Positions 56,300 to 64,000 of a DNA stretch of 64,000 bases are shown piece by piece (positions within the stretch are counted from its first letter, which is position 1; every line of letters begins with the position of its first letter). The stretch lies in contig CAZZHH010000014.1 of NCBI GenBank assembly GCA_964653595.1, forward strand, positions 6,404 through 70,403, read 5' to 3'. The position numbers and the translations under genes are program-made. The DNA is from JBAXTE01 sp964653595. Lineage in GTDB: Bacteria; Bacteroidota; Bacteroidia; Bacteroidales; WCHB1-69. The notes under the pieces were generated by a model. That model did not search any database. It was not told the DNA's origin and saw only the letters and a list, made by a program, of their open reading frames with translations.

Positions 56300-56347
56300 A
56301 AAGGAATAGTTTAAGATAGTATTTCTCCAAGCCAAAGAGGGAAAAAA

Positions 56348-56911
56348 ATGAACAAAAATCAAATGAGAGAAAAGGAAAACAAACTTCAGGCCACCCTAAC
56401 CCCTCCAAAGGAGGGGCTTTCTGAAGAAAAATCTCAGAAAGTATTGGGCTTTGGATATATAACAGCCAACTCACAAAGGTACAATTCATTAAAAGATTAT
56501 CGCAATACACTTAAAAAGAATCCCACGGAAGCCGAAAAAGTAATTTGGGAATATTTAAGAAATAAAAAAACTGGATTTAGAGTTAGACGTCAACATATTA
56601 TTGATATCTATATTCCTGACTTTGTCTGTTTATCAAAAAAAGTGGTGATTGAGATTGATGGAAAAATTCATTTGAAAAATAAAGAGAAGGATGAGTTTCG
56701 TTCATGTAGGTTAATTGAGTTGGGTTATGATATATTGCGTTTTACAAATGAAGAGGTCCTTGAAAATCCTAGGTTGGTGTTCTTTAAAATTAAAAACTAC
56801 CTGGAAAATAAAGAGGAAATTATAAAAGATCAAATAAGAGAAAAAGAACTTTGGGCCACCCCAACCCCTCCAAAGAAGGGGCTTTCTGAAGAAAAAATAA
56901 AAATCAATTAA
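56348..56911 (+). CDS. DUF559 (Vsr-like) endonuclease-domain protein with repeat-encoded ends
   Basis: 187 residues; the DUF559 domain (about 45-150) has the PD-(D/E)XK/Vsr-like signature: NPTEAEKVIWEYLRNKK, FRVRRQHIID with the conserved basic motif, the acidic IYIPDFVCL, VVIEIDGKIH, and GYDILRFTNEEV. Its N- and C-terminal extensions are translations of the flanking direct DNA repeat: REKENKLQATLTPPKEGLSE near the start and REKELWATPTPPKKGLSE near the end. The core protein probably begins near residue 35 (YITANSQRYN). Function unknown; members are predicted nucleases that occur as scattered single genes in Bacteroidota. No partner methylase is nearby. Confidence 0.82.
   Translation: MNKNQMREKENKLQATLTPPKEGLSEEKSQKVLGFGYITANSQRYNSLKDYRNTLKKNPTEAEKVIWEYLRNKKTGFRVRRQHIIDIYIPDFVCLSKKVVIEIDGKIHLKNKEKDEFRSCRLIELGYDILRFTNEEVLENPRLVFFKIKNYLENKEEIIKDQIREKELWATPTPPKKGLSEEKIKIN
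56358..56431 (+). repeat. Direct repeat copy A at the 5' end of the DUF559 gene
   Basis: Begins ATCAAATGAGAGAAAAGGAA and contains the palindrome CCCCTCCAAAGGAGGGG, then CTTTCTGAAGAAAAA. Matches copy B at 56829-56896 with few differences. It also lies in the open reading frame. Confidence 0.8.
56829..56896 (+). repeat. Direct repeat copy B at the 3' end of the DUF559 gene
   Basis: Begins ATCAAATAAGAGAAAAAGAA, then CCCCTCCAAAGAAGGGG and CTTTCTGAAGAAAAA. A related palindromic fragment, CTCCTTTGGAGGGGCTATAG, follows at 56934-56953. Confidence 0.8.
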
Positions 56912-56993
56912 TCTTCAATGGGTGGTAGCTATCCTCCTTTGGAGGGGCTATAGAAGGTCGCACCCATTGATAATTAAAAACAAAACTGTAATT

Positions 56994-59636
56994 ATGAAAC
57001 AAAAACTACTGATCCTCTTTTTTTTGGGATTTTATGCAAGAACTCTTTCCGCTCAAAACTTTATTTCTGAACCAAAGATACTTGAAGCCGTAGAGCAGAA
57101 GTTGGAAAAACGGAAATTGCAGTTTCCTCACATGAATTTTAATTTCCAAGTACGATTTAACCAGAAATTGGAGTTGCGCGAATTGGAAGCGTTGAAATTC
57201 TTATATGCTTACATGTCGCTCAACGACCTAGTGGATAAGAATACGGAGTATTATCTAAAGCAGATTCGCGTGGCATTTGAAGCACAGCAGACTTTTTCGT
57301 GGGGGAAAACGGTTCCAGAGGATCTGTTTAGGCATTTTGTGTTGCCTCCAAGAGTCAACAACGAAGATTTGGATACTGCCAGAATTTTGTTTTTCAACGA
57401 ATTGAAACCACGGATCATGAATTTGTCTATGTACGATGCCGCCCTAGAGGTGAACCATTGGTGTCACGAAAAATTGGCTTATCGTGGGGCAGATGAACGT
57501 ACCTCATCTCCTCTGGCGTCGATGCTTACAGCGCTGGGACGTTGCGGGGAAGAATCCACCTTTGCCGTTACTGCTCTCCGTGCCGTCGGAATTCCCGCCC
57601 GCCAGTGTTACACTCCGCGCTGGGCGCATACCGACGATAATCACGCGTGGGTAGAAGTGTGGATCGACGGAAAATGGTACTTTCTGGGCGCTTGCGAACC
57701 CGACCCAGAACTGAATATGGGCTGGTTTGCACAACCTGCCAAGCGAACAATGATGGTGCACACGAATGTCTTCGGCCCATACAAAGGAAAAGAAGAGACT
57801 TTGCTTTACGACCCAAATTACACAAAAATTAACCTCATCGAGAATTATGCAACTACTAAAACGATCTATGTCAAAGTATTGAATTCGCTTGGGAAAACAG
57901 TCCCTCAAAGCACGGTAAAGTTTCAGCTATACAACTATGCCGAGTTTTACACCATCGCCGAACAAAAAACCGACGCCAAAGGTGTGGCAAAAATCACCAC
58001 CGGTCTCGGAGATTTGATGATTTGGGCTACTTCCGGAAAACAGTTTGGATACAAAAAAATCAGCGTTTCCGAGGTGGATACCGTGGTGATTACCGTGATC
58101 AATACAACGCCAAAGCTTGATATCGAGCAGTTTGTAAACATCCCTCCCGTTAGCAAACAACTAACACCAGTTTCTACGGATAAGGCAAAAGCAAACAGTC
58201 TCCGTTTGCAATACGAAGATTCGGTGCGAACGGCCTATACAAGCACGTTCGTACGTCGTGAAAAGTTGGATGATCTGTTTCGAGGAGTTGCGATTTCGTT
58301 AGATTCCATTTGGACTTATATACAAAAAAGCGAAGGCAACTGGCGTGAAATCAGCCAATTCATCATTGCTAATGCCACTAATCCGTTGCTTTTCGACTTT
58401 TTGGATGGCATCTCCGATAAGGACTTGAGAGATACAAAATCAAAAACTCTTATGTCACATTTGACTAATTTGGAACTTAAAACTCTTCAAAACAAGGCAA
58501 TTCCACACGCAATTTTCAAAGAAGGAGTAATGGCCACTCGTATTGGCAACGAATTGATTACAGATTGGAGAAGATATTTTTTGTTTCTTTTTATCGAAAA
58601 AGAAAGAGAGAAGTTCAGAAACAATCCTTTGCTGATTAAAGATTATTTTGTAAAAAACATCCATATTTTGGACGAAAATTATTCCCGATGTCCAATTTCT
58701 CCCGAAGGCGTTTTTCGATTGCATTATACCGACTTACATTCGCTAAATATTGCTTTTGTAGCACTTTGTCGAACATGTGGAATCCCTTCAAGATTGAATT
58801 CCGCCACCCGCATTCCGCAATTTTATTCCATGGGAAGATGGGTGGATGTACTGTTTGATCAACCGCTTGCCGAAACACAGGAATATTGCACCCTGATTCT
58901 TGAAAACGATACCAACAACCTTGCAAAACCAGAGTATTATAGTCACTATACCATTGCCCGTTTTCAAAATGGGGAATTTGCCACCCTCGATTACGAAAGT
59001 AGTCCGTTGGTGAAAACCCTACCCGCAACCCTCTCATTGAAGCCGGGATTCTATCGATTGACCACCGGAAATCGACAAAACGATGGCTCCGTTTTGATCA
59101 GAACGGAAAATTTTGAAATCAAACCCAACGAAACCATCCGCAAAACAGTCACCATACGAAATATTGATCTATCGAAGGCGGAAAAACCAAAAGTGGACTT
59201 TAAAAACAGGGTCAGCACTACCGACAACCGTTTCATCAACCTGAACGAGCACTGCGTGAAAAAAGGGATGGTGTTGTTGTTTATCGATCCTGCTAAAGAA
59301 CCCACTCGCCACGTGATGAGCGACTTGAAACTACTCAAAGAAGACTTCAATTACTGGGACGGGGAAATAGTATTTGTGGTACCGCAAAGTGTGATGACTC
59401 CGGCTTTCGTTGCCGACACCACCGGATTGCCCAAAAAGGTCACCTATGTGATCGACTATAACAATGAACTACTCAACTCCATGAAGTCGACCCTGAAAAT
59501 TGAAGCGGATTTTCCAGTCACCATGCTGATTAATAGCAAATTAGAGTTACTGTTTCATGCCATGGGATATCGGATCGGCATCGGGGAAACCTTGCTGAAA
59601 AACATTCAAATGGACGCAAATAGTTGCAAAAAGTGA
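56994..59636 (+). CDS. Secreted transglutaminase-like protein with a second degenerate domain and thioredoxin-like tail
   Basis: 880 residues from the ATG at 56994, which gives a signal peptide ending near LSAQNF; the open frame reaches further upstream into repeat sequence. The transglutaminase core (about 120-240) has Cys184 in GRCGEESTF, His217 in DDNHAWVEVW and an acidic residue after WYFLGA, the usual Cys-His-Asp order. Then an Ig/CNA-like segment (about 290-370), and a second transglutaminase-like region (about 560-640; FRLHYTDLHSLNIAFVALCR) without a clear triad. The C-terminal part (about 740-870) resembles a thioredoxin fold without CxxC. Likely periplasmic or surface; could act as a protease or crosslinker. 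GC content is unusually high in parts (58% at 57601-57660 by hand count). Confidence 0.8.
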   Translation: MKQKLLILFFLGFYARTLSAQNFISEPKILEAVEQKLEKRKLQFPHMNFNFQVRFNQKLELRELEALKFLYAYMSLNDLVDKNTEYYLKQIRVAFEAQQTFSWGKTVPEDLFRHFVLPPRVNNEDLDTARILFFNELKPRIMNLSMYDAALEVNHWCHEKLAYRGADERTSSPLASMLTALGRCGEESTFAVTALRAVGIPARQCYTPRWAHTDDNHAWVEVWIDGKWYFLGACEPDPELNMGWFAQPAKRTMMVHTNVFGPYKGKEETLLYDPNYTKINLIENYATTKTIYVKVLNSLGKTVPQSTVKFQLYNYAEFYTIAEQKTDAKGVAKITTGLGDLMIWATSGKQFGYKKISVSEVDTVVITVINTTPKLDIEQFVNIPPVSKQLTPVSTDKAKANSLRLQYEDSVRTAYTSTFVRREKLDDLFRGVAISLDSIWTYIQKSEGNWREISQFIIANATNPLLFDFLDGISDKDLRDTKSKTLMSHLTNLELKTLQNKAIPHAIFKEGVMATRIGNELITDWRRYFLFLFIEKEREKFRNNPLLIKDYFVKNIHILDENYSRCPISPEGVFRLHYTDLHSLNIAFVALCRTCGIPSRLNSATRIPQFYSMGRWVDVLFDQPLAETQEYCTLILENDTNNLAKPEYYSHYTIARFQNGEFATLDYESSPLVKTLPATLSLKPGFYRLTTGNRQNDGSVLIRTENFEIKPNETIRKTVTIRNIDLSKAEKPKVDFKNRVSTTDNRFINLNEHCVKKGMVLLFIDPAKEPTRHVMSDLKLLKEDFNYWDGEIVFVVPQSVMTPAFVADTTGLPKKVTYVIDYNNELLNSMKSTLKIEADFPVTMLINSKLELLFHAMGYRIGIGETLLKNIQMDANSCKK

Positions 59637-59909
59637 TTTTTTAGGATCCCATTTGACAGAAGAATAGCTAAAAATTGCTATTATCTGCCTGTGTCAGAAG
59701 CAAAACACGATTTTACTCTTGGCAAGGGTCTGTTTGTGCCAATCCGTTTTTGTTAAAAGAGAAGGATTGTTTCTCTTGATTAACAATACGTTAATCCTTT
59801 AATTCATTCTTCATTCCTACAATTCAATTGTTAAAACCCATAAAAAATTTCATTGTTAAAATTAAAAGGTTTAACTTTACAACACTTAAAATGACTTTTA
59901 TAATTGAAG

Positions 59910-61691
59910 ATGACAAAAAAATGGACACTACTAAGTACTCAAGATGATCTAATAGTTGCCGAACTTGCCAAATCACTTAATATTTCCATGGTTTTGGCTA
60001 GGTTATTAGTACAGAGACAAATAAATACGTTTGAAAAAGCGAGAGACTTTTTTCGTCCCTCATTAGATAAATTGCACGATCCATTTTTGATGAAAGATAT
60101 GGATAAAGCAGTCGAACGTATTAAAAAAGCCATTGACAAGCAAGAGAAAATAATGATTTTTGGGGATTACGACGTAGATGGCACCTCGGCAGTAGCTCTT
60201 ATGTACTCCTTCATTAAACAATTCAACACCAACATAGAATATTATATTCCAGATAGATACGCCGAAGGCTATGGAATTTCCGAAGCTAGCATCGATTATG
60301 TTGCAGAAAATGGATTCTCGCTCATGATTGCATTGGATTGCGGTATAAAAGCTTTTGAACAAATTGAACGCGGCGTAGAGAAAAAAATCGATATCATTGT
60401 TTGCGACCACCACCGACCTGGGGATACCTTGCCAAATGCATACGCAATATTAAACCCAAAACGATCGGACTGCGACTATCCCTTTAAAGAACTTTCAGGA
60501 TGTGGCGTTGGCTTTAAGTTAATACAAGGATATACTCAAAAATATAATCTAGAATCCTCTAAGTTAACAGAATACCTTGATCTTGTTGCCATTAGCATTG
60601 CTTCCGATTTAGTGCCTATTGTGGGAGAAAATAGAATATTGGCTTTTTTTGGATTAAAAGTAATTAACACAAATCCTCGATTGGGACTAAAAACTATCTT
60701 GCGCCAGAGTAAAGTTGACATCAAAAGGAACGTAAACGATTACCCAATCGGCTCCATCTTTACTAGAGAAATTACCATCAGCGATGTGGTTTTTTTAATT
60801 GGTCCCAGAATTAATGCTGCTGGAAGAATTGATACCGGAAGAAACTCTGTCAATCTGCTGATTTGTAATACGGAAGAGAAATCGGAGTCCATTGCAAAGA
60901 TGATTGACGAATATAACAAAGAGCGTCAAATTAAAGATAAATCTACTACAGAAGAGGCTATTTTCATGCTCGAAAATGATGAAGAGTTTGTAAACCAAAA
61001 AGCTACCATCGTCTATCATCCCGATTGGAACAAAGGGGTAGTTGGAATTGTTGCTTCCCGATTGGTGGAAAAATATTATAAACCTACCATTGTTTTTACA
61101 GAGTCTAACGGGTTAATTACAGGATCAGCAAGGTCGGTAAAAGAGTTTGATATTTACGAAGCTATCGATAAATGTAGCGATTTGTTGGAACATTTTGGAG
61201 GCCACAAATATGCAGCAGGGTTATCTATTCTTCCCGAGAATTTCCCCTTATTTAAGGATAAATTTCAAAAAATTGTTGCTGAATCCATTACAGAAGATGC
61301 CTTAATTCCTGAAATTGTGATTGATGTGGAATTGCAAATGTCTGAAATCAATGCAAAATTTTTAAATGTCCTCAAACAATTTGCACCATACGGACCCGAT
61401 AATATGACTCCCGTTTTCGTTACCCACAAAGTAGTAAGTGACGACTTTAAAGTGGTGGGAGAAAAACATATTAAAATGAAAATTTCCCATTCCAAATGTA
61501 GAGATATTTATGATTCTATTGGTTTTAACCTCGCCGAGGCCTATGCAGAAAATATTCAAAATGGAAATCATCGAAAATTTGATATTGCATACTCTATCGA
61601 AGAAAATGAGTACATGTCGAGAGTTACCACTCAATTCAATATCAAAGATATTTTATTGCCTCTAGAGCCAATTTCAGAGACAGAAGAATAA
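59910..61691 (+). CDS. recJ: Single-stranded-DNA-specific exonuclease RecJ
   Basis: DHH-family 5'-3' exonuclease for recombination and repair, 593 residues from the ATG at 59910 (a TTG two codons earlier is also open). Motifs: FGDYDVDGTSAVALMY (motif I), MIALDCGI (motif II), VCDHHRPGDTLPNAYAILNP (DHH), the GCGVGFKL segment, GPRINAAGRIDTG, and the DHHA1 motif FGGHKYAAGLS. The C-terminal OB-fold is present (PVFVTHKVVSDDFKVVG). Full length. No operon partners. The 273-bp gap upstream has a hairpin TTGGCA...TGCCAA but no clear promoter. Confidence 0.95.
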   Translation: MTKKWTLLSTQDDLIVAELAKSLNISMVLARLLVQRQINTFEKARDFFRPSLDKLHDPFLMKDMDKAVERIKKAIDKQEKIMIFGDYDVDGTSAVALMYSFIKQFNTNIEYYIPDRYAEGYGISEASIDYVAENGFSLMIALDCGIKAFEQIERGVEKKIDIIVCDHHRPGDTLPNAYAILNPKRSDCDYPFKELSGCGVGFKLIQGYTQKYNLESSKLTEYLDLVAISIASDLVPIVGENRILAFFGLKVINTNPRLGLKTILRQSKVDIKRNVNDYPIGSIFTREITISDVVFLIGPRINAAGRIDTGRNSVNLLICNTEEKSESIAKMIDEYNKERQIKDKSTTEEAIFMLENDEEFVNQKATIVYHPDWNKGVVGIVASRLVEKYYKPTIVFTESNGLITGSARSVKEFDIYEAIDKCSDLLEHFGGHKYAAGLSILPENFPLFKDKFQKIVAESITEDALIPEIVIDVELQMSEINAKFLNVLKQFAPYGPDNMTPVFVTHKVVSDDFKVVGEKHIKMKISHSKCRDIYDSIGFNLAEAYAENIQNGNHRKFDIAYSIEENEYMSRVTTQFNIKDILLPLEPISETEE

Positions 61692-61868
61692 AAGTTTGTT
61701 TATTAGAATAATGTAGGTGTCTAATTTGCTTTTTAACCCAGATTAATCCATAGGAGATTTGAAAAAATCGAACGAATTGATTTAGAAATATTTAATCGTT
61801 TCAGCGATTGTATCGCTGATTCTGGGTTTAATGCATTTTTGAAAGCAGAGAAGTATATTGATTGATAT

Positions 61869-62004
61869 TGTCATGCTGTCCTGGTGGTAATCGACATTAT
61901 CGAAGCATGGTGGTAAGGTCTTGTGAAAACATTCATATGTAATCCTTCGATAATGTCGATAGCTATCGACACAGGATGGCAATTATAAACTCAGGATGAC
62001 ATTT
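61869..62004 (+). repeat. Palindromic intergenic repeat, copy 1 (contains the 109-bp identical unit)
   Basis: 61896-62004 is identical over 109 bp to 62670-62778. Inside are a perfect 14-bp inverted repeat (CGACATTATCGAAG at 61892-61905 with its complement at 61945-61958) and an 18-bp perfect palindrome TGTCGATAGCTATCGACA at 61954-61971. Confidence 0.9.
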
Positions 62005-62025
62005 CGTTTTTTTTCATTTTACCAC

Positions 62026-62112
62026 TGTCATGCTGAGTTAATCGAAGCATGGTGATGAGGTCTTGTTAATGCCCTTCGATAATCCCGATATAAATCGGGA
62101 CAGGGTGACAAT
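62026..62112 (+). repeat. Diverged copy of the palindromic repeat
   Basis: Starts TGTCATGCTGAGTTAATCGA, contains TCCCGATATAAATCGGGA, ends CAGGGTGACAATT; same architecture as copy 1 with different palindrome bases. A third, truncated start of the same unit lies at 62134-62158. Confidence 0.75.
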
Positions 62113-62223
62113 TGGATTTTTTCATCTTACCACTGTCATGCTGAGTTAATCGAAGCATTATTGGTGTAATGTTGTAAAATTCAGACAAGTCTATAATAAT
62201 GTGTTTGTATTTGATGTTTGTTA

Positions 62224-62538
62224 TTAATTATTTTCTTCATTGATTTTTTTGAGTGAGTTTTTCAAGTTTGACAAATAAACTAATGTCTCGAAATCCCCAT
62301 TAATCAGAGCTTCCTTTTTCTTTCTAGACCATTTTTTAATTCTTTTTTCAATTTCAATAGCATTATTTGGGTCTGTAAATTCGGAATAGAAGACTAACTC
62401 AAGAGGCCTTCTGGAATAGGTATATGAATCAACATAATATCCCTCTTGATGTTCAGAGAATCTTTTGTTAAGATTATTTGTTATGCCCGTGTAATATGAT
62501 TGGTCTGAACACTTTAAAATATATACATAATACAACAT
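62224..62538 (-). CDS. GIY-YIG nuclease-family protein
   Basis: 104 residues, the usual stand-alone (URI-type) length. Motifs: YYVYILKCSDQSYYTGITNN with the GIY-YIG tyrosines (YVY and YTG here), LNKRFSEHQEGY with the catalytic Arg and His, and ELVFYSEF followed by IEIEKRIKKWSRKKKEALI, which contains the metal-binding Glu. All expected catalytic residues are present. Members of this family are abundant single genes in Bacteroidota without a known partner. It is flanked on both sides by palindromic repeats, one pair identical over 109 bp. No promoter recognised. Confidence 0.9.
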   Translation of the reverse strand: MLYYVYILKCSDQSYYTGITNNLNKRFSEHQEGYYVDSYTYSRRPLELVFYSEFTDPNNAIEIEKRIKKWSRKKKEALINGDFETLVYLSNLKNSLKKINEENN

Positions 62539-62669
62539 ATTAAAAAGAAAGTGAATTAATAATTAAAGCTCAAATATTGATTTGTGCAAATGTAGCAAAA
62601 ATTAGCTTGATGAGTTAGAAAACTAACTAATCACCTCCTCACCTTGATGCTTTCCCGATGACAATGGGG

Positions 62670-62778
62670 ATTATCGAAGCATGGTGGTAAGGTCTTGTGA
62701 AAACATTCATATGTAATCCTTCGATAATGTCGATAGCTATCGACACAGGATGGCAATTATAAACTCAGGATGACATTT
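62670..62778 (+). repeat. Palindromic intergenic repeat, copy 2
   Basis: Identical to 61896-62004 over the whole 109 bp and in the same orientation, on the other side of the GIY-YIG gene. The sequence before the unit differs from that before copy 1. Confidence 0.9.
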
Positions 62779-62807
62779 GTTGTATTGTGCAATAAATTGT
62801 AAATTTA

Positions 62808-62839
62808 TTTGGAATTAACATTTCGTTTAACTATCTTTG
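62808..62839 (+). promoter_or_regulatory. Bacteroidota promoter (TTTG, 20 bp, TATCTTTG)
   Basis: TTTG at 62808-62811 and TATCTTTG at 62832-62839, separated by 20 bp, match the phylum's -33/-7 consensus (TTTG, N19-21, TAnnTTTG). The ATG of the following gene is 26 bp downstream. This is the best promoter match in the window. Confidence 0.75.
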
Positions 62840-62865
62840 AGAATATTAACTTAAAAAATAATCGC

Positions 62866-63261
62866 ATGAAACCAAAATATGTGTGTCCAATTTGTCAAGG
62901 ACAGCTGGATGTAAATGAAAGTATTGTGTTGATTGCCAGGACATCGGATGGCAACCGAGGGTTGGTGTTTTTGCATACAGAAATAGGCAATTACGAAAAG
63001 CATATCTCTTCTTCTATTGAAATCAAAGAGGGTGATAATGTCGATTTTTTATGCCCATATTGTCACTCTAGCATCGATTATTACAAGAAAAAAACTGAAT
63101 TTGCAATATTGTTTCAAGTAGATAGTAGGGGAAGAACATCGAAAGTGATTTTTTCAAAAATCTATGGTGAAGAGTGCACGCATCACATCGACGAAGATGA
63201 AGTGAAATCGTATGGAGAGTGTGCAAAAAAATACATGGATCCAGAATGGTATTTGAAGTAG
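62866..63261 (+). CDS. Small zinc-ribbon protein, unknown function
   Basis: 131 residues from the ATG at 62866, chosen because it sits 26 bp after a consensus promoter; an upstream TTG would run over the -7 box. Two CxxC pairs, CPICQG at the N-terminus and CPYCHSS near the middle, form a probable zinc ribbon. The rest is a beta-rich acidic and basic mix without recognised motifs. No signal peptide, so it is cytoplasmic. I do not recognise the family. A 58-bp gap separates it from the following gene, so they may be co-transcribed. Confidence 0.75.
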   Translation: MKPKYVCPICQGQLDVNESIVLIARTSDGNRGLVFLHTEIGNYEKHISSSIEIKEGDNVDFLCPYCHSSIDYYKKKTEFAILFQVDSRGRTSKVIFSKIYGEECTHHIDEDEVKSYGECAKKYMDPEWYLK

Positions 63262-63319
63262 TCTCTTCACTACTTATATCCACCTCTTAAGATAAAGAAT
63301 ATCAACTAAAAGAAGATCT

Positions 63320-63814
63320 ATGTTTACATTCCAAGCTACAATTTATATCGTGGGAATAAATCCTTGTGTGGATGTTCCAAAAGAGATCACCGACCAGATG
63401 GATCCAAAAAAAGGATATATCCCTGTTGTTGGTGAGATACAGTCCTGTGATTTCAAACAGACATTGATTGCCGTGAAAGATGGCGATTACCGCTTGTTTG
63501 TAAACGGGGTGATGCTTAAACGAGCAAAAGCCAAAGTGGGAGACACCGTGCAATTTACCATCAAACAGGACTATGAACCAAGAGAGGTTTTGATGCCCAA
63601 ACAATTGGAAAAGAAACTTCTCGACCAAAATCTTTTGGATGATTATTACAACCTTATTCCTTCCCGACAAAAGGACATCCTTAACTATTTGAATTACCTG
63701 AAAAGCGAAGAGGCGCTGCTTCGTAACATCGACAGGATCATCGATCTGCTGAAAAAGAAAAAAAACACAGTGGCTGAACATAAAACCAATGACAAAAAAC
63801 AACATAACGGGTAG
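63320..63814 (+). CDS. DUF1905 plus YdeI/OmpD-associated-like protein
   Basis: 164 residues. The N-terminal half resembles DUF1905 (FTFQATIYIVG, then PKEITDQMDPKKGYIPVVGE, and RLFVNGVMLKRAKAKVGDTV). The C-terminal half resembles the bacteriocin-protection (YdeI/OmdA) helical region: IPSRQKDILNYLNYLKSEEA followed by a basic helix. The two domains are often fused. Cytoplasmic; molecular function unproven. It ends in a Lys- and His-rich tail just before a tandem repeat tract. Confidence 0.78.
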   Translation: MFTFQATIYIVGINPCVDVPKEITDQMDPKKGYIPVVGEIQSCDFKQTLIAVKDGDYRLFVNGVMLKRAKAKVGDTVQFTIKQDYEPREVLMPKQLEKKLLDQNLLDDYYNLIPSRQKDILNYLNYLKSEEALLRNIDRIIDLLKKKKNTVAEHKTNDKKQHNG

Positions 63815-63828
63815 ATATGGTGGAACAG

Positions 63829-64000
63829 GTAGAACGGGTGAACAGGGAGAACAGGTGAACAGGTGGAACAGGTGAACAGGTAGAACGGGTGAACAGGGAG
63901 AACAGGTGAACAGGTGGAACAGGTGAACAGGTAGAACGGGTGAACGGGTGAACAAGTAGAACAGGTGAACAAAGTGAACAGGTAAATCAAGTAGAACGAG
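63829..64000 (+). repeat. 17-bp tandem repeat with 51-bp higher-order period
   Basis: Built of alternating 9- and 8-base units such as AACAGGTAG and AACGGGTG. Three 17-base pairs make a 51-base unit that repeats almost exactly before decaying toward the window edge. The complementary strand gives open frames rich in Pro, Leu and Ser that are only translations of the repeat. Confidence 0.85.

Noticed and set aside
57504..58160. Minus-strand frames of 77-134 codons in the transglutaminase-like gene
   Set aside because: Shadows caused by the locally high GC content of the plus-strand gene.
63302..63990. Minus-strand open frames rich in Leu, Phe, Cys, Ser and Pro
   Set aside because: They are translations of the complementary strand of the tandem repeat and of the DUF1905-like gene.
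63829..64000. CRISPR array
   Set aside because: Units follow each other without unique spacers, and no cas gene is present.

Overview
The window comes from a low-GC member of the Bacteroidota. The evidence is four large secreted proteins with type IX secretion (T9SS) C-terminal signals (three type A tails, one CHU_C/type B tail), several upstream matches to the Bacteroidota -7 box TAnnTTTG, a long IspG of the Bacteroidota type, and many short palindromic intergenic repeats. I see no rRNA or tRNA gene, no CRISPR array, no transposase and no T9SS machinery gene.

Layout. 1-8156 (minus) is a tight exopolysaccharide operon: Wza-like exporter, Wzc-like tyrosine autokinase, RfbC-like epimerase, a WecA/MraY-type sugar-1-phosphate transferase, a lytic transglycosylase, and then uvrA, which is cut by the window edge. 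8385-16687 holds a PLP trans-sulfuration enzyme, dihydrolipoyl dehydrogenase, a decayed GT39-like membrane protein gene, rsmI, an M28 peptidase and an EnvC-like protein. 16917-27600 (minus) is a secreted-protein block: two paralogous giant papain-like T9SS proteins, one of which has lost its catalytic cysteine, and a lamin-tail/CHU_C protein. 27710-35761 is mostly housekeeping (asd, ispG, pgk) plus a broken HEAT lipoprotein gene, a GT2 glycosyltransferase and an LPG-synthase-like membrane protein. 35844-44753 is one 2969-residue surface protein with about 16 fibronectin type III and about 7 jelly-roll domains. 44906-53542 (plus) holds a CPBP protease/glycoside hydrolase pair and then a five-gene locus: hybrid histidine kinase, response regulator, YaiO-like barrel, HEAT membrane protein and IcaA/BcsA-type GT2 synthase. 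53666-63814 holds a divergent second PGK, a four-helix-bundle (S23/Avd-like) gene, cutC, a DUF559 nuclease, a transglutaminase-like protein, recJ, a GIY-YIG nuclease, a zinc-ribbon protein and a DUF1905/YdeI-like protein. The window ends in a tandem repeat.

Main points of interest. (1) The active/inactive papain-like pair, both with a calcium-loop insertion between catalytic His and Asn. (2) A two-component-linked EPS synthase locus. (3) A PGK paralogue lacking the conserved His-Arg of the substrate pocket. (4) Three small genes (four-helix bundle, DUF559, GIY-YIG) each bracketed by their own repeat pair, which suggests repeat-borne cassettes. (5) Two multi-lesion pseudogenes. Domain and family names come from reading motifs by eye; no database search was possible.
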